DNA from: a virus
IMG/VR virus record: IMGVR_UViG_3300010885_028183
Span: 1-50,632 of that record
Length of the DNA stretch: 50,632 bases
Direction: 5' to 3' (one strand)
The notes below the pieces were generated by a model. That model was given only the letters and a program-made list of their open reading frames with translations, had not been told where the DNA came from and did no database searches. Every line of letters begins with the position of its first letter. Positions within the stretch are counted from its first letter, which is position 1. A program made the position numbers and the translations under genes. Positions 5,582 to 18,100 of this stretch are shown one piece after another.

Positions 5582-8071
5582 TTATTGTGCGAAATATTGA
5601 ATGGTTACATATGCAGCAGCAGCTGAACTACTTGCCCTTGAAATTACAATTTCGTAGCCATTATTAGCAGCATTTGCTCTTATCCAACAAGTTCCAACAG
5701 GAGTAGTTATAACAGATAGTGATGTTGCGGAAGTTGCAAATGTACCTGAACCAACTGCTATTACAGCTGAAGCTCCAGTAAATCCAGTTGGTAATTCAGG
5801 GATTGGACAATCGGAAGGTAATGTACATGAAGCAGCGGTTACCGTTGTTCCTGATACTGAATAAGAGAAGTTCATTCTTAATGTAACTAATTTACCTATC
5901 TGCGACCAATGATAAGTATTATTAGCAGTCCCTGATGGAGCAACTCCAGCTGTCCATGTTATTGTACCTGTGTAAGCCTTAAAAGCTGAATCTCTAAACG
6001 TTTGTGTTGCCTGACTTGCTGCTGCATTTGTATTATTAGCATTCATAGTATAAGCAGCTGCAAACTTTCTTGAATAAGGTGTTAGCATAGTTGCAGTATC
6101 TGAAATGTTTACTTTTAAATTAATTCTATTTGACAGGGAAGCAGTATCTACTTTTCTTAAATATGGAGTAAGCATTGAAGAAGTATCAGAAATATTTACT
6201 TTCAAATTTATTCTTGAAGACAAAGAAGCCGTATCTACTTTTCTTAAATATGGAGTAAGCATTGATGAAGTATCCGAAATATTTACTTTCAAATTTATTC
6301 TTGAAGAAAGGGAAGCCGTATCTATTTTTCTTAAATACGGAGTAAGCATTGTAGCTGTATCCCCTGCACCAATTTTACCATTAAATGTATTCCAATTTGC
6401 TGAAGATAAAGCACCTCTATTTGTAGCAGATGCAGTAGGTAAATTAAATGTATGAGTAGCAGTTGTAGATGAAATATTGAAATCGCTTCCACTTGTGCCT
6501 GTAGCAAAATTTTGTATTTGTGCAGTAAGCCCATTTAAGGCTGTAAGTCCTGTTGTAAATGTTGTTAAAACTTCACATAAATTACTATTTTCAGTATGTA
6601 ATGTAATCGTTCTACCACCTGTTATTATATAAATACGAATTGCTAATCTATCTGTAATAAGTAATGTTGTAGATGGTACTGATATGCTTGTAAAATATTG
6701 GTCAACTGTTGTTCCATTTGTAATACCTTCAGGATTTGCTGAACCACTTGCAATAAGAGTGAATACATTTGTAGCACTTACTTTATAAATCTCACCATAA
6801 AATTGTGAACTTCCTCCAGATGCACTTGATTGGAAATAAAACTCTAAATTCCAATTACCACCGGGTATATTTAATTGACTAGGATCATTAGCATCAGTAA
6901 TAAATGATGCTATGTAACCATCGCCTGCTCCATTTGTTCTTGTAAAATTCGTACCTGCACCAAGTATTGGTGTTTTACTCATTTGGTAATATGTATCTCC
7001 CCCAAATGTACCTTGAGACACACTACCATTAAGATAATAATTAACTGATGCTCCACCACCTGTTGAATTAGGGAAGTTAGCCAATGTACCGTCACCTCTT
7101 ACATATTGAGATACTGTACCTGCTCCACTTACTGCTATTGTTCCATTGTTTGTTAAAGGAGAATTAGCTACGCTAAAAGCAGATGGCATGGATACTCCTA
7201 CACTTTTTAATTTAGAATAAGGAGATAGCATTGATGCTGTATCTGATATATTAAGTTTTAGATTAATTCTATTTGATAGGGAAGATGTATCAACTTTTCT
7301 TAGATATGGAGTTAACATCGAACTTGTATCAGAAATATTAACTTTTAAATTAATTCTATTTGAAAGCGAAGATGTGTCAACTTTTCTTAAATAAGGAGTC
7401 AACATTAAAGAAGTATCAGAAATATTAACTTTTAAATTAATTCTATTTGAAAGCGAAGATGTGTCAACTTTTCTTAAATATGGAGATAACATTGCAGTAG
7501 TATCAGTCTTTCTTAAATACTTAGAAAGCATTGCAGATGTATCTACAAGTCTTAAATATTTTAAACTTAATGTAGCACTATCTACTATTATTGTTCCTGT
7601 TGTGGTAATTGTTCCCCCTGATAAGCCATATCCTGTAGCAACTGAAGTAACCCCACTACCCCCACCTCCACCACTTCCCCCACCACCTGTATATAAAAAT
7701 GTATCAGCAGTATTATCAGGTCTTACTAATCTATATGATGAATCGCTTAATTGATATGTTATAGTATACCCATTACCAACTCCTCCTCCTCCACCACTAC
7801 CTATATTAATCCATTTAGTAGCTGTAGAATTTCTAATATATACAGTATCTCCTACTCTTATTGTATTACCGGCATAATATTTTATAAACGGGGAACGGTT
7901 TGCAGAAGCTGTATCAGGGAATGAAGGAAGTATCAACGCACTATCAGCCTTAAATCCTCCTTTGGAGTTGACTAGCGTTACTGCCGATCCCATATTCTGA
8001 GTTATTGTAAATTGGGAAAACGCAAAATTATAAAATAATGCGAAGACAAATAATAAAAGTATTCTTTTCAT
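5582..8071 (-). CDS. Long fibre protein with Sec signal peptide and 29-aa repeats (829 aa)
   Basis: The start MKRILLLFVFALFYNFAFSQ is a Sec signal peptide. The mature protein has Gly-rich hinges (about 95 and 130), then two blocks of a 29-residue repeat of the form SDT..MLTPYLRKVDTSSLS.RINLKVN, at about 175-290 and 570-670, split by a globular stretch of about 280 residues. The C-terminal domain (about 690-829) is beta-rich with TGTITWTAGVAP, YHWSQIGKLVTLRMNFSYS and a final YVTIQYFAQ, typical of fibre knobs. VTSVATGYGLSGGTITTTGTI motifs occur as in many tail fibres. It is probably the main receptor-binding fibre. The signal peptide is unexpected for a cytoplasmically assembled virion part. 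Confidence 0.7.
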   Translation of the reverse strand: MKRILLLFVFALFYNFAFSQFTITQNMGSAVTLVNSKGGFKADSALILPSFPDTASANRSPFIKYYAGNTIRVGDTVYIRNSTATKWINIGSGGGGGVGNGYTITYQLSDSSYRLVRPDNTADTFLYTGGGGSGGGGGSGVTSVATGYGLSGGTITTTGTIIVDSATLSLKYLRLVDTSAMLSKYLRKTDTTAMLSPYLRKVDTSSLSNRINLKVNISDTSLMLTPYLRKVDTSSLSNRINLKVNISDTSSMLTPYLRKVDTSSLSNRINLKLNISDTASMLSPYSKLKSVGVSMPSAFSVANSPLTNNGTIAVSGAGTVSQYVRGDGTLANFPNSTGGGASVNYYLNGSVSQGTFGGDTYYQMSKTPILGAGTNFTRTNGAGDGYIASFITDANDPSQLNIPGGNWNLEFYFQSSASGGSSQFYGEIYKVSATNVFTLIASGSANPEGITNGTTVDQYFTSISVPSTTLLITDRLAIRIYIITGGRTITLHTENSNLCEVLTTFTTGLTALNGLTAQIQNFATGTSGSDFNISSTTATHTFNLPTASATNRGALSSANWNTFNGKIGAGDTATMLTPYLRKIDTASLSSRINLKVNISDTSSMLTPYLRKVDTASLSSRINLKVNISDTSSMLTPYLRKVDTASLSNRINLKVNISDTATMLTPYSRKFAAAYTMNANNTNAAASQATQTFRDSAFKAYTGTITWTAGVAPSGTANNTYHWSQIGKLVTLRMNFSYSVSGTTVTAASCTLPSDCPIPELPTGFTGASAVIAVGSGTFATSATSLSVITTPVGTCWIRANAANNGYEIVISRASSSAAAAYVTIQYFAQ
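6066..6365 (-). repeat. 87-bp tandem repeats, distal block of the fibre gene
   Basis: About three tandem copies of an 87-bp unit encoding the 29-aa repeat; for example TCTACT at 6147 recurs at 6234, exactly 87 bases on. Copies differ by a few bases only, so the block is prone to expansion or loss by recombination. Confidence 0.8.
7205..7560 (-). repeat. 87-bp tandem repeats, proximal block of the fibre gene
   Basis: A second block of the same 29-aa/87-bp repeat (about three full copies) preceded by shorter half-repeats of the form VDTSAML(S)KYLRK. It is separated from the distal block by about 840 bases of non-repeat coding sequence, which suggests an internal duplication or recombination between fibres. 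Confidence 0.75.
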
Positions 8072-8075
8072 ATAA

Positions 8076-8603
8076 TTAAATAGTTGGATACAGTTGGAAT
8101 AATTCCCCAGTTGAAGCTGGAGGATAACAGAAAAATGCTCCTGTACTTTTTGTCCAAGTAAAGTAAGAACCGCCTGTATCTATTGTTGATTGAGTAATTC
8201 CACCTCTTGCAAATATCATATTAAATCCTATAAAGGATGATACTATCTTAGTTGAACTTCCATTAGGGATGTATGACGTTCCATCTACTACAAATTCTAT
8301 TGGGTTAGGAGCTCCCATTATAGGAACTATAGCTCCTCCGGTAGTACCTGATATTGCATATTGTGCTTCTAATCCATAAGCACCACAAAGGAATGTTAAG
8401 TAATTAGCTACTCCTCTTAATGTATCGTCAGAAGGATTACCTTCATATTGCCAATTTAATGCATCAGTAACTAATGCTATTGTTTGTGGGGAAGTCACAG
8501 ATAATCTTTCTCCGAACAAGTTCCCTTCAGATATATCTATAGCAGAAATAGGGACACTCATCCTCCCTATTCTTATAACTTCCAATATTGATAATTGAGC
8601 CAT
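8076..8603 (-). CDS. Conserved phage structural protein of unknown function (175 aa)
   Basis: A 175-aa protein starting MAQLSILEVIRIGRMSVP, rich in Gly, Ser, Thr and Ile, ending STGELFQLYPTI. Predicted mostly beta. It sits 2 bases from the next gene upstream and 5 from the long fibre gene, so it belongs to the fibre operon. No signal peptide, in contrast to the next three long genes. A baseplate, fibre-adaptor or tail-needle part is likely from position only. Confidence 0.6.
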   Translation of the reverse strand: MAQLSILEVIRIGRMSVPISAIDISEGNLFGERLSVTSPQTIALVTDALNWQYEGNPSDDTLRGVANYLTFLCGAYGLEAQYAISGTTGGAIVPIMGAPNPIEFVVDGTSYIPNGSSTKIVSSFIGFNMIFARGGITQSTIDTGGSYFTWTKSTGAFFCYPPASTGELFQLYPTI

Positions 8604-8605
8604 AT

Positions 8606-9124
8606 TTAAAAATAATTAGCTTGATTTTGTGCCATAAAAGTTGCTCTTGATAAACAAGCCTGAGATGCAGCTATATCGTTACCGATTTCTACTGCAGTTA
8701 TAGCACCTGTTACATTTGCCCAAAAAATTCCTACATTACCCCAATAATTCGTATCCTGTATTATATTATAAGTTGTCGATTGTAATTGTATGAGATAATA
8801 TAGGAATTGTTTGTTAAAGAGACTAAAACAATAATTTTGATTTAACGTAGCAACAACACCTCCAGAGATATTCACCCAATCTACTCTTACATTTACAGCT
8901 AAATCCTGAGTAAGTAAATCTACAGATAAAGGATTGGTAGCTAAAACCCATGTAATATAAGTAGTTGAAGTCCCTGTGGGAACTACAGGATTACCTTGGG
9001 AATCTGTTACATATATCCTTCTTCCAGTTATAGAAGGATCAGAACCTGTACTAGTATCAGTAAATATCACCAAAGATGGATTCAATGGTGTTTGAGCTAC
9101 TGAAAAATTGGGGGATAAACTCAT
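8606..9124 (-). CDS. Conserved phage structural protein, Ig-like start (172 aa)
   Basis: The N-terminal half (SLSPNFSVAQTPLNPSLVIF, then TDTSTGSDPSITGRRIYV and TYITW) has the look of a PKD/Ig-like beta domain, where a substance is 'displayed' by DTSTG and a following arginine strand. The C-terminal half is more helical (FLYYLIQLQSTTYN, IAASQACLSRATF). It is the first gene after the promoter at 9148-9176, which puts it at the head of the fibre transcript. Likely a small tail or fibre-attachment protein; I cannot name it. Confidence 0.6.
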   Translation of the reverse strand: MSLSPNFSVAQTPLNPSLVIFTDTSTGSDPSITGRRIYVTDSQGNPVVPTGTSTTYITWVLATNPLSVDLLTQDLAVNVRVDWVNISGGVVATLNQNYCFSLFNKQFLYYLIQLQSTTYNIIQDTNYWGNVGIFWANVTGAITAVEIGNDIAASQACLSRATFMAQNQANYF

Positions 9125-9147
9125 TTTTTTTAAAAATTTATTCTTTA

Positions 9148-9176
9148 CAAATATATCATTTATTGCTTAATACAAA
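9148..9176 (-). promoter_or_regulatory. Promoter of the fibre operon, Bacteroidetes type
   Basis: On the minus strand TTTG (9176-9173) is followed after 17 bases by TATATTTG (9155-9148), a full match to the TAnnTTTG -7 box. The gene at 9124 starts 23 bases downstream of the box. An identical arrangement with the same 17-base gap lies before the portal gene (39448-39476). Confidence 0.65.
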
Positions 9177-9182
9177 ATTATT

Positions 9183-12100
9183 TTATTTCTTTCTTTTCTT
9201 GCCAGCCTTACCCTGTTTCCTTTGTTTAGTGAGTTCTTTTTTATCTTCTCCTATTATCCCTGTTTCTCTAAGGATTTGAGGCTTAAATCTACGCCCAATA
9301 TCTTCCCCTAATTTAGCTTGATAATAAGGCTCTTTAAATGCTAGAGCCACATTAACCCCCGTCTCAAGTACTGGAACTTGCTCTATAGTAGCTCCTATAG
9401 ATCCCATCGCTGCCACAGTTAAAGCCTCTACATCATTAGCATCTTTATTTTTTGTATAGTTATCATATATATGCCTTGTTGTAGCTGCAACTTGAATGAC
9501 TTCTAAGGGAAGTGCGTGCTGTACAGGTTTTGGTGTCATAACTCCATTTATTTCCATTTCATCTGAAGCCAATTCCCCTTCAAGTCTCTTCTTATTAGGA
9601 TTGTATTTACTATATAGTCCTCCAAAATAAGAAGCCCCAAACCAACCTATAAGCCATAAAGCTGTACCTAAACTTCCTTGCTTTAATTGTCTCATTACTT
9701 TGTCTGCTTGCTCATTAGAAAGATTTTCTATTCCTTTTCTATAAGCATTCGTAACTTCAACCCCTCCCTTTATTAATCCTATAGGGGAATAAGAGAAAAC
9801 CCTTCTAACTATATTTGTTGGCACTGTACTAACAGGGATCATAATATCAACTAAAAGTTTACCAGTAGCACCTGCATTCCCACTTCTTTCTAGTTGATTT
9901 TTCTTTTGAGCAAACCATCTAGAGAAAGAATTTTGTTCTTGGAATATCTCATAGTTAGCTCTCTTATAAGCTGCATTTTCTAATGATTGAATTACTAAAT
10001 CATCATTTATATCTAACCCATTTTTTTCAGCCCAAGTCAACCCATTCAAGAATGATGACTCAAATGCAGCTCTCTTTAATGGATCTTTTATTATCTGATG
10101 CAAATCTGTAGGAAGATATAAAAAAGGGATATGCTCATACTCTCCAGCCCCCATTCTTTTATTAAGTTTAGATTCTCCCGTACTCAATATAGACCATGAA
10201 TTTTGAGCAAACTTTTTAGGATCAAAGAATTCTTTATAGAATTTAGCTTCTGCTTTTGCATTACTAAATCCTTCTATTGGAGCTTTTTCTGAAACACCCC
10301 TAAATACATGAGCCCACATTTGACCTATTGCTTGTTCGGGAAGTCTTTTACCAGCTCCACCTACAACAGCAGCTGATGCAAGCTTTCCAAGAACTTTATA
10401 TCCAGAAAGTACAGATAATCTTACTGCTCTACCAGCCCACATTAATCCCTTTTGATACATATTCTTTTGAGATTCAAGAGCCTTTCTTTTTTCAACCTTC
10501 ATCTTAAATTCAGCATTTGCAACTTTTTGGTTTGCTCTTACCCATTCTGTATTTTTCCTAAATACTAATGGTTCTCTTTTTGGAGGAAGTATTTTTTCTG
10601 GTTCTGCTAATTTCTTTTCTATTCTTCCTGCTTTTTTTTCAAGAAGAGATGTTTCTTTTTCTCTTTCAAAGTCTCTATAATTACCTATTATGTCTTTTAT
10701 ATCATCCTTAGAAAGCTGGGGAACATCTCCCTTAATTTGATCATGAATTTTATTAACTATAGCATCCAATGTAACCATTCCTTGCTTAATATAATTAACA
10801 GCCAACTTCCCTATAACTTCCATTGTTTCTTTAGGTATAGGTATACCAGCATTTAAATTATTAAGATCTTTTTTAAATGCTATTTTTAGTTTAGCTAATA
10901 GATCTTTTTCTTCATTTAATAATACTTCTTTAGCAGGATTCTTTAATTTGTTAGCCCTTTTCATCATGGCTTCAAAACTTTCCTTTGCCATTTTGCTCCT
11001 AAGAGCTTTTTCTATTTTATTTCTTTCATTTATAGCTTCATCTCTTTCTGAAATTATCTTTTCTATTTTAGCTTGAACTTCTTCAGGAATAGTTCCTCCG
11101 TAAGCATCTTTAATTACTGCTTTCTCTCTTGATACATTGAACGATTCGTCTACCTTTAATTGTCTAACACGACCTACATCTGACCACGCTGTACCGGATA
11201 GCATATTAGCTTCTGTAGCTGCATCCATAGCATCAGATATTTGTTGTAGTTTACCGCTTAACACAGCCTTATCTTCAATATTTTCTGTATCAGCTATTTG
11301 TCTTCTGACATCTGTCTCTGCTGCCTTTAATTGAGTCATGTGATAAAGCATTGCTTTAGACTCATCAGGGCTCATTCCTATTTTTCCTTTACCATATAGT
11401 ACTTTAAGGATAACATCATCTGTATCTATTTCCCCTTCATCTACTAATCTCTTTCCTTCATTTAATGCTTCTACATCTGTTCCTATCTTGGGAAGTGTTA
11501 CATCTGGAAGATTAAGACCTATTCTTGTTTGTCTTGATGCAGCATTCTTTATACTTGCAGTTTTACCTTCTGGTTGTGGAGTTGGTTCTGCTTTAGCTGT
11601 GGGAACTTCTGGCTTAACTTCCCCTTCCATCAATGAATCAATCTTCTTAGCATCCAATCCTAATTTATCAGATACTGATTCTATACCTGCTCTAATGTCT
11701 TCTTCTGATACACCTTCTTTTCTTTGGTTATCTATGTATTCTTTTATTTGAGATTCTTGATCTTTTCCTTTTGAAAACTGGGGAAGTCCTGCCTCAACCT
11801 GAGCTTTCATTTCAGGAGTTATGTCTATTGAGTTTTGTTGCTCTCCATTTATTTCTGTTGTACTAGGGACTTGTTTAAATAAGGATTTAGCCACTTCACC
11901 TACAATACCTATTTTACCTTCTTTTGGAGAACCATAAAATCCTATCATCCCTGTACCGCCTATAGTCAATTGCTCCCCTTTCAAATTCCCTTGCACAACA
12001 TTACCACCTTGCCATTCTTTCCCTTCTTCATTTTTTATTTTTTCAGCAATATCTTTCCCAACCAAATCAGCAACTCTATTTAGAGTTATTTTACTCATGT

Positions 12101-15100
12101 TTTCTCTCTGACCTATAACTTCATTTGATTTCTTTGGAATTATCGTATAAGTAGCATCTTCATTTTTTTGCCACCCTATTTCATCTACACTTTTACTTAA
12201 ATTATATCTTTCATTTTGTTGTTCTCCTGTAGTCCAAGTAATCTTATCAGCTCCTTCTTTTACTGCTTCTTTAAGAGCTACTTTCCATGCTAATTTAGCC
12301 CAATTAGCTGTTTCAGTTACAAAGGGAGCTTCTGGAATTTTTTTGTCAAGCGTTGCTTTTGCTTGTTCTAATTCTTTTAATTCAGTAACCTCCGGTTTTG
12401 TTAATATTTCTTCATATGGAACAGCCATTTCATCTTCGGCTATTTTACCTTCTTTTTTCATCTTACCAATACCTTGCAATATTTTTTTCTGCAATTCTTG
12501 ATATCTATTAGCATTAAACTCTTTCTTAAACCCTTCCTTCTTACCTGTTTGACCCCAATCAGATTGAAACTCTTCTATGTGTAATACTTTATTGCCTTCT
12601 GCATCTACTCTTGTATTCATTCTTATGTGAGCCAATATGTTTGGCTCATCGTAATGGGAAGACGAAAATTCTTTTGCCTTTCCACGAATATCTACTTTAT
12701 AAAATGTGGAAGAAGCTATTTCTTTAGGAAGTTTCTTCTTTGCTTCTAGCATTTTACTAAATATTCTCCCAAATTCAATTTTCTCTGCTTCTGTTGGAGT
12801 ACCTAGACCTATTTTTTTCGAGAAATCTTCTTTCTCATCATATAATTTATTATATTCATTAATTGCCTTAATTTCACCATCTGTGAATTTAGATGTGGTT
12901 CGTAAATTTGGTAAAGTAATTAATACTTCTTTGTAGTTAGACTTTTCTCCGGGAAGTTCAAGTGATATTGGGGCTCTTCCCTTTACCATTTTATGTTCAG
13001 GTAATACAACTTCACTTATTTCTATTCTATTTTCCTTCATCCAGTTTTGGACTTCAGATTTTTTCAATTGTTGTGTTGGGGGAAGTGATTCAAGCCATCC
13101 TAGAACACCAGTAAATTTAGCTTCGTCACCTTTTCCCACAACATCCTTCCATTTATTAGCACTTAAGTTACCTGCTTTAGTTTCTAATAATCTTTTTTCT
13201 ATTGGGGAATAGAATCCATTCACTATTTTTAAATCTTCTGGATGCTTTACAAATGTAGTAGGCTTACCATCTAATGTACCTTCTATCTTTTCTTCTTTTT
13301 GAAATTGTATTGGCTTACCACCTTTACCAATTATAGGATTACCATTTTTGTCTTTAACAGTAAATCTTGGGTCATTTTTAGATGTAGTTTCTACATTTTT
13401 ACCATAAACTAATCCTCCTATTTGAATAATTTCTTCAGCTTTAACGATTGGAGTACCTGTAGCTCTATCATAAAAATGAGAAAACCTAAATGGATTCATC
13501 CCTATTTGCACCCATTCTGGGCTATCTTTAATTTCTTCAACCATTTTCATGGCTGATTTACCTTTAGCTTCACCTGTATCTCCTTCTATTGGTATCCATT
13601 CTCCCATCATTCTTGCTATAGTCGCTTTGCCCATTCTACCACCAGAAGAAAGTTCTTTATGCCTTGCTATATCAAGAGCAACAGATGGGTCTGTAATAAA
13701 TTCTACATTTCTAAGTTTAGCTACATTATTATATGATAAAGGAGACCCAGTTCTGCCTTGCTCATGTACAGTTATAGCCCATATATTTTTATTTATATAA
13801 GAAGGTATATCTAATCTAACTCCAACCTTTTTACCTTCTGGGAAATCAAGATTTACTTTACCTTCAGATTTAGTACCCACTGCAATTTTAATATCATCTT
13901 CTTTTGCAGGTTCAATAAAATTAGTTACTACTCTTGTTGGGCTATTTTTATCTACTATCGCAGTATATTCATCTGAATCTATTTTGCCTTGATATAAATC
14001 TTCAGCAGCATTTTTTACATTTTCATTTCTTTCAGTTATAGCTCTATCCCCTCTACCTATTCTTGACTCTTCCCATTCTATTTTTCCTTCTTTTGAAAAT
14101 TGAGGTTTATTAGCTTCTTGTAATTTTGTGGGAACTTCTGATATTTTAGTTGTATGAAACTTAGAAACATCAGCAAATTTTGGTGGTAATATTATTGCTT
14201 TTTGTTCTGCAAATTGGAAGTCATCATAAACAGTATCAAGCAGCATATCCGCTTCATTCACCATTTCTTTATTACCTGTTTTTTCTCCTTCTTTCTTTAA
14301 TGCAGATGCAGTTTTTATTGTTTGAAGTACAACATCATTAACTCCGGAATAATTTACGAAAGAATTTTGTCCTCTTGTTTCTGAAGATAATGCCCATTGT
14401 GCAAGTGGGGAAAACATTTTACTGTGTTCTATCCATGCATTTTCTTCCCCATCTTTACCGAACTGATATCCTTCAACAGAATGTCCATAATAATCATGTA
14501 CAGCTCTGAATTTATCATTTGCAGTAACACCATCTTTATCTGCTGTTTTACTTCCTAATTCTGTATGATCTGCTCCTCCTTTATATACCCATAGATGATT
14601 GAAGTTGTGTACATCATCAAGCATTTCAAAATTATTCTTGTAGTTCCCTTCACCCTTTTCATGGAATGTAACTTTAACAGGTAATGCATCATACTGAAGC
14701 TCAGTTTCTTTTATTAATTGATCATAAGACTTATGTACTAAGTCTTTATAATCTTTAATATCATACTGCTTAAATATTTCAGGATGTTGACCTTTGTATT
14801 CAGAATATATTCTTCTTTCTACATTAGTTTCTTTGTATGTTGGGGAATTAACGTCTTGCAACTTAGGATACACCTTTGCAAGTTCAGTCTGTAATACAGG
14901 ATCAGATGGTTTGTATTTATGAGGAGTTACTTCTGGTAACCCTACAGACTTGTTATAACTGTTTGCTGCTTTTAAGGAAGCATTAGTTTCCGGATTCTTT
15001 ATTTTTTCTTTGGCTGCATTCCTTGAAGCATTCTGCTCGGATTCTGATCTTTCTCTGCTTCCGATAGCATCTGTTCCGTTATATTGAACTTTTTCTGAAT

Positions 15101-18100
15101 TGATTTTAACTTCTCCAGTTGTTCTTTTTGTTTCGGGCTGTACTGTTTCATATTGCGAAGATATGGGTTTTTGTTTAAGTTCTTCTTCTTCTCTTGAAAA
15201 TTGGGGAAGTCTTTCTGCTGTTTTTTCTGCAGTAGGTACTACTTCTCCTTTTGGATACATAGATCCAGCAACCATTAAAGAAGCTTTTTTTGTATAAGGC
15301 TTACCACTTTGAGCTATTATTTCCTCTGGCAAAAACAATTTATCTATTTGATATCCGCCATCTAATATAAAAGGATCTTTACCATGAAATTTAGCATTAA
15401 ATTGAGGATGCACAATACCTTTATCTTGTATTGACATATAATCAACTTTGCTATCAGAAGTAAATCCTCCAGTTACAAATCCCCATTCTCCTTTATTCAT
15501 GAATACATCAACTATACCTTTTTCCCCTATTTCATAAAATAATTTCTCTTGATTTAAATCAAACCTATCTAATAATTGTTTAGATATAAACTTATTGGGA
15601 GCAACAGAAATATATCCGGGCTCTCCTTCTGTTGCTTTTCTAGTTGACTTTTTTGTAACACCAGCAAGCATATTGCTAACTAAAGAATTTCTAGCTACAA
15701 AATTACCTCCTACGTTATTAAGCAAATCAGAAGTCATTTCTCTCATTACTTGTTCATTAGAAAAATCAGCACGACCATATTTTGAAAGGAATTCATTATA
15801 TTTTTTCTCTCCAAAAGCATCCTTAATAGCAACAATATCTTTACCAAAAAATTCAGATTTAAACTCAGAAGATTTCAATACAGACTTAGGAAGTAATTTC
15901 AAAGCATCTAATACATACTCAAGAGAATAAGCATTCCCTTTCATACTTTCAGGACTTTGGGAAGTCGTAAGTATTAATCCTTCCCCATTATTATCAGGGA
16001 ATATTTTATTTATTACTCCTTGAATTTGCTTTGGCTTTGACAAATCAGAAGAAGAAAAGCCAATCTCCCCTTCTACGTTTGCTTTTATTGCTGAATAATT
16101 CAACCCTCCATACATAAATATTTCTTCTCCAGACAATAACTTCAACTTGCCTACTTTAGTAGGATCTGAATTTATAGCGATAGCTCTATTACCAAAAGGA
16201 TCTAACACCTCTTTCAAGCTTTTAACAGGAAGTTTATTTAATTCTGTTTCTTTAAATTCTTCTCTGGAAAATTGTAATGGATTCTTGTCCATTACTTTAG
16301 CATTGCTTATTTTAGATTCATCTATTTTCCCTGCAGCAGCTATATCACCTACATCACCTTTATTTTCAATTGGTTGAAATTTTTGATCTGGCTTTATTTT
16401 AGATAAAAGTTCTTCTCCTTTTATCTCTTCCCCTTTTTTAAACTTCTCAGATATATTTTTAGCAAGATTGACAAGCTCATCAGCATTTTTAATATCTATT
16501 GTCTCAAATGATTTAATATCAAACCCTAATTTATTAAGGGAATCGATGACAAACTTTTTAACTGCCTCGTAATTACTTGGATTAATTACAATACTACCAT
16601 CTGCAACATTAGCTATAAAGTCTGTAATAGCTTCTTTTTTCTGTGTAGTCTCACCGGTATAACGTCTTTTATTTGATTCAACAAATCTTTTACCTTCACT
16701 AAATGAATTCAATTGGTCGTAAATAGTATCTACAACTTCAGGTCTGTTATCAGCTATGTAATCAAGCACAGGGTGAAATCCTTCATGAAGCATTGTTTCT
16801 GTGGTTGCTTTTTCCATATTCAAATGGATAGTCCCTTTAGAATCTAAATAGAATCCTTTAGTTGTAGAGTCTTGTTTTGTTCCCCCTGCCTCTATTACAG
16901 CCTTTTCGTAAGTCTCAGGCGATTCATGTACACTAACCTCTAAAACTTTCCCTGTAGTCTTCCCTACTAATGTAGAAATAGATTTAACTACATTTTTAAC
17001 ATCATTTATTACTTTGGTTTTTACTTTATTTAATCCTTTAGTACTAATAGTATCTACATTTTCAGCAGTATACGTCTTAGCAGGCACTGCTTCTTTTTGC
17101 TCTGGAGTTATACCTAAATGAGTTAATAATCCTTCTCCTACTTTTTGTACTTTAGTTTTTGGTTTGGGAACTTCTACTACAGGAGTAACAACTCCTTCTG
17201 GCTGATTCGTTTTATCAAATTCTGTTTGAGCCTGTTGCTTTACAACTTCCCCTACATCTGTAAAGTTATCCCCTACTTGCTGCTTCCATTCCCCTTCCTT
17301 AAATATCATTTTACGGGGAAGACCTCCTTCAACCTGAGCAGGCAATTCTATTGTATCACCTTCCTTTACTTCTACAGGCTTTATTTCTGTAGTCTCTACT
17401 TTAGCTTCTCCTATACTTTTTATTTTTTCTATAAGAGCATTGTATCCATCTATTGTTTGTTTTGTTTCAGCTTCAGGCAATCCTTCTGTAGAAGCTTTAT
17501 ATTCATCTCTTAATTTTTCATAATAAGCAACAGGATCTTTTTGTATTTGCTCTAAATCAACCTGAGCCTTTGCTCCTTTATCTCCACCTAATTTTATTTC
17601 TTCATTAAGATTATCTATAGTTGCTTTTAATTCTGGAACATCTTCTAATTTTCCTATTTTAACTTCTCCTTTTCTTTGATCAACTAATTCCTGTGCTTGT
17701 TGCTCAAGCAATGTTTTCCTTTCATCTGCATATTTCTTAGCTTCCCCTTTATAAAGAGAAGACAATGCTTCATCATCTTTTACATCCTCAGACTTAGCCT
17801 TAGCAGCTATTTCTTTTAATCTATTGTAAGCATAATCTACTTGTTGAGCATGTGTTAGTCTTGCATTTGTTTTTGGATTAACATCGGGAATTGATTGCAC
17901 TACATGAGACATAGTATCTACTACTTCTAATCTAGCTTTTGCATCTTGTTCAGTTATATTACCCTTAGCTAATTCTTGTTGTATAGTAGCTCTATACTCA
18001 TCAGGCTTAAGACCAGAAGAATAAAGATTCTCTTTAAATAAGCTACTATGACCTTTATATTTGATAGCCTCCATTATTCCCAATGGCAATGTCATTGATA

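Noticed and set aside
6066-7560. 87-bp repeats as mobile element or CRISPR
   Set aside because: They encode in-frame 29-aa fibre repeats with no terminal inverted repeats or spacers.
17145-17513. Open frames on the plus strand opposite the giant gene (for example 17145-17513 and 15595-15930)
   Set aside because: They are antisense to a clearly coding frame, show low-complexity composition (Phe/Tyr/Ser-rich) and lack start context; they are shadows.
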